From: Thermoplasmata archaeon
GTDB taxonomy: Archaea; Thermoplasmatota; Thermoplasmata; Thermoplasmatales; Thermoplasmataceae
DNA length: 7,970 nucleotides
Assembly: GCA_021845155.1 (NCBI GenBank)
Contig: JAKBSB010000055.1
Location: 1 to 7,970 of the forward strand
Direction of reading: 5' to 3'
Made by a program: the position numbers and the translations under genes. Positions 6,683 to 7,970 of this stretch are shown here, one piece after another. Each line of letters opens with the position of its first letter. The stretch's first letter is position 1. The notes beneath the pieces were generated by a model, which had not been told where the DNA came from, did no database searches, and saw nothing but the letters and a program-made list of their open reading frames with translations.

Positions 6683-7528
6683 GTGCAGTTGTATAGATAC
6701 TACCCTCGGTGCGTGAAGAAGCTAGAATTCAGCAAGATTTCGTACTTTGTGAGATTTAACGGTGGAACCCCATCCAAATAGAATGTCATTTTTGTATCCT
6801 CACAGAAGTTTCAAAGTTCATTCTCTGCATCGCAGTATCTGGCGCTCACATATAATCCGCGCCATGTATACAGTTTTTACACCGGCTCTAACACTCTTAA
6901 AGACAACGAAGGCAATGACCTGAACATTTTGACTAACAATATACTCACCAGAGCATGGCCTGCCTTTGGAAAATGTGGAGGAGGTGCTGAGGCAATTTTG
7001 AAACGTGGTCCAAAAAATAAGATAAGTGCCTTGACGGACGATCTTTACTTAGATGGGGGCTCATTCGATGGTTTCCACCAAGATGCCATCTTGCCACTCA
7101 CGTTTTCAACTCTGAAAAGAGTAGCCGATGGTGCAACACAAGTTTTTGAAAATGTTAAGAATGAAGCACTTGGCTCTGTCAAGGATGGTTCAATAGTCTT
7201 CAAATGGCGGCAAAAACAGCGTTTTTTTACAATTTCTGTGGGTATAAAGGAGACCCCGGACTGTATGATTCTTCATCTTTGGGGAGCTGAGTGGAGTGAC
7301 AAGGGATCTTGGAGAATAATTATTTGCGCTTTGGAAGATGAACTTCAAACTGTTAATATCGGGAAAGAAGAACTTCATAGGGAGTTTGATACCTCCTCTG
7401 GTCCACACTTTGAAGAATTTTCAATTAAAGTGAGGATGATGGCTTCGGCATTGTCTAAATCTGAACAATGTGATGATTTCCATAGGTGTTTCCCTATACC
7501 ATTTCATTGTTATATTCACTTACCATAA
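6683..7528 (+). pseudogene. Unidentified reading frame interrupted by an in-frame TAG (6778-6780)
   Basis: I do not recognise this protein. The main open part runs from 6781 to the TAA at 7526-7528 (249 sense codons), yet it has no ATG or GTG near its 5' end; the first usable codon is TTG at 6929, which would give 199 residues. The same frame is also open before the TAG, back to a GTG at 6683, and reads sensibly across it (KISYFVRFNGGTPSK, stop, NVIFVSSQKF). One stop in about 280 codons of an A/T-rich sequence suggests a single gene broken by a nonsense change, or amber read-through, or a sequencing error. The C-terminal half has alternating hydrophobic strands (SIVFKWRQKQRFFTISVG, CMILHLWGAEW, SWRIIICALEDEL), like a beta-rich soluble domain. 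No signal peptide or membrane segment. If the gene is intact and starts at TTG 6929, the 199-residue version applies. Confidence 0.45.
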
Positions 7529-7727
7529 GCTTTATGCTCTCGCCGCTCGTGGAGCTTGTTTAGTGCTACATATCTTAGTTTCGCTCTGCGCGGAATTGCA
7601 GCAATACGTCTGCACCTTTTTCCAAAAGGTACGCGAAAACCTTTTCGTAGTGTTGTTAAAGGAACGGAAAGTTCCACCATGTCAACATTTTAGTAGTACT
7701 ATTTCATTATTACTTTGTTGTTCCTAA
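7529..7727. repeat. Intergenic region with alternating inverted repeats
   Basis: Three related heptamers alternate: ACCTTTT (7614-7620), AAAAGGT (7624-7630) and ACCTTTT (7639-7645). The middle one can therefore pair with either neighbour. CGAAAA-CC-TTTTCG (7634-7647) overlaps the second option, and GGAAC-GGAAA-GTTCC (7661-7675) forms a further 5-bp stem. The region lies before an unidentified gene starting at 7728. Open frames crossing it on both strands are short and not convincing. Confidence 0.55.
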
Positions 7728-7970
7728 ATGTCGTATACAGTTGATGTTGTTGTCACCGAGATAAAAGCTGATTTCGCTCCTCCAACGAGTGCCGAGTTCG
7801 TGCAAGTCTCTTTCGGCTATAGACTTCCAGTTCCATTGCCTCCACAACAACCGGGCCAAATTCAAATGGGGGCCCCAGTACTGTATAAACATGCAATGCA
7901 TCTCTTCATACCAAAACAAAACTGGCTATCGCAATTTACCATGTGGGAAAATTGTACTATTACCGTTTCT
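7728..7970 (+). CDS. Unidentified protein, N-terminal part (runs off window)
   Basis: Open from ATG at 7728 to the window end: 81 codons without a stop, so the gene is incomplete. I do not recognise the family. Seen: a start MSYTVDVVVTEIKADF with alternating strand-like residues, a proline/glutamine-rich linker (LPVPLPPQQPGQ), then strand-like LYKHAMHLFIPKQNW and FTMWENCTITVS. This looks like a cytosolic beta-rich protein; no signal peptide or membrane helix. No Shine-Dalgarno motif precedes the ATG and the 30 bases upstream are A/T-rich (CTATTTCATTATTA, 7700-7713), consistent with leaderless expression, though no clean TATA box is present. The minus-strand frame over the same bases is treated as a shadow. 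Confidence 0.55.
   Translation, partial: MSYTVDVVVTEIKADFAPPTSAEFVQVSFGYRLPVPLPPQQPGQIQMGAPVLYKHAMHLFIPKQNWLSQFTMWENCTITVS

Noticed and set aside
7516..7680. 54-residue basic protein on the minus strand (starts MVELSVPLTTLRKGFRVPFG)
   Set aside because: Arginine/lysine-rich short frame over the inverted repeats, with no clear promoter or Shine-Dalgarno motif; its length is compatible with chance.
7470..7727. 85-codon plus-strand frame crossing the inverted repeats
   Set aside because: Its first part overlaps the better-supported unidentified frame, and the composition (cysteine- and leucine-rich, ending LLLCCS) does not look like a real protein.

Overview
The window most resembles a chromosome segment of a Thermoplasmata-type archaeon, perhaps Thermoplasmatales. 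This is inferred from archaeal promoters and gene style, not from a marker gene. Two well-supported starts have an A/T-rich TATA box about 30 nt upstream and essentially no 5' leader (MFS transporter, Fic protein). Two other genes have a TATA box plus a short leader with a Shine-Dalgarno-like GGGGAT or GGTTGAT. No rRNA, tRNA or CRISPR array was recognised.

Layout. (1) 1-360: 3' end of a PiT-type phosphate permease gene, cut by the window edge. (2) 361-1060: about 700 bases with no convincing gene, ending in the promoter of (3) a complete sugar-porter-type MFS transporter at 1061-2503, whose stop codon sits in an A/T hairpin followed by T-rich DNA. (4) 2560-3214: a graveyard of two unrelated dead insertion sequences. 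It holds the C-terminal stub of an ISL3-family transposase (minus strand) and a tnpB gene (plus strand) that has lost its middle. (5) 3236-4588: an FAD/NAD(P)H-dependent pyridine nucleotide-disulfide oxidoreductase whose probable promoter lies inside the tnpB 3' end. (6) 4902-5372: a small TPR protein. (7) 5444-6346, minus strand: a Fic-domain protein with an N-terminal inhibitory motif, an intact Fic motif and a C-terminal HTH-like domain, read from a leaderless promoter. (8) 6347-7970: poorly recognisable DNA with one long unidentified reading frame, probably interrupted by an amber codon and ending at 7528, a cluster of alternating inverted repeats at 7614-7675, and the 5' part of another unidentified gene from 7728 to the window end.

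There is no clear multi-gene operon. Most genes are separated by at least 70 bp and have their own promoters. The left two thirds is housekeeping or transport functions interrupted by transposon debris; the right third looks accessory. Points worth a second look: the internally deleted tnpB that donates a promoter (and possibly a relic guide RNA) to the next gene, the Fic-HTH fusion, the amber-interrupted frame, and the alternating inverted repeats. I did not find a convincing new multi-gene system.
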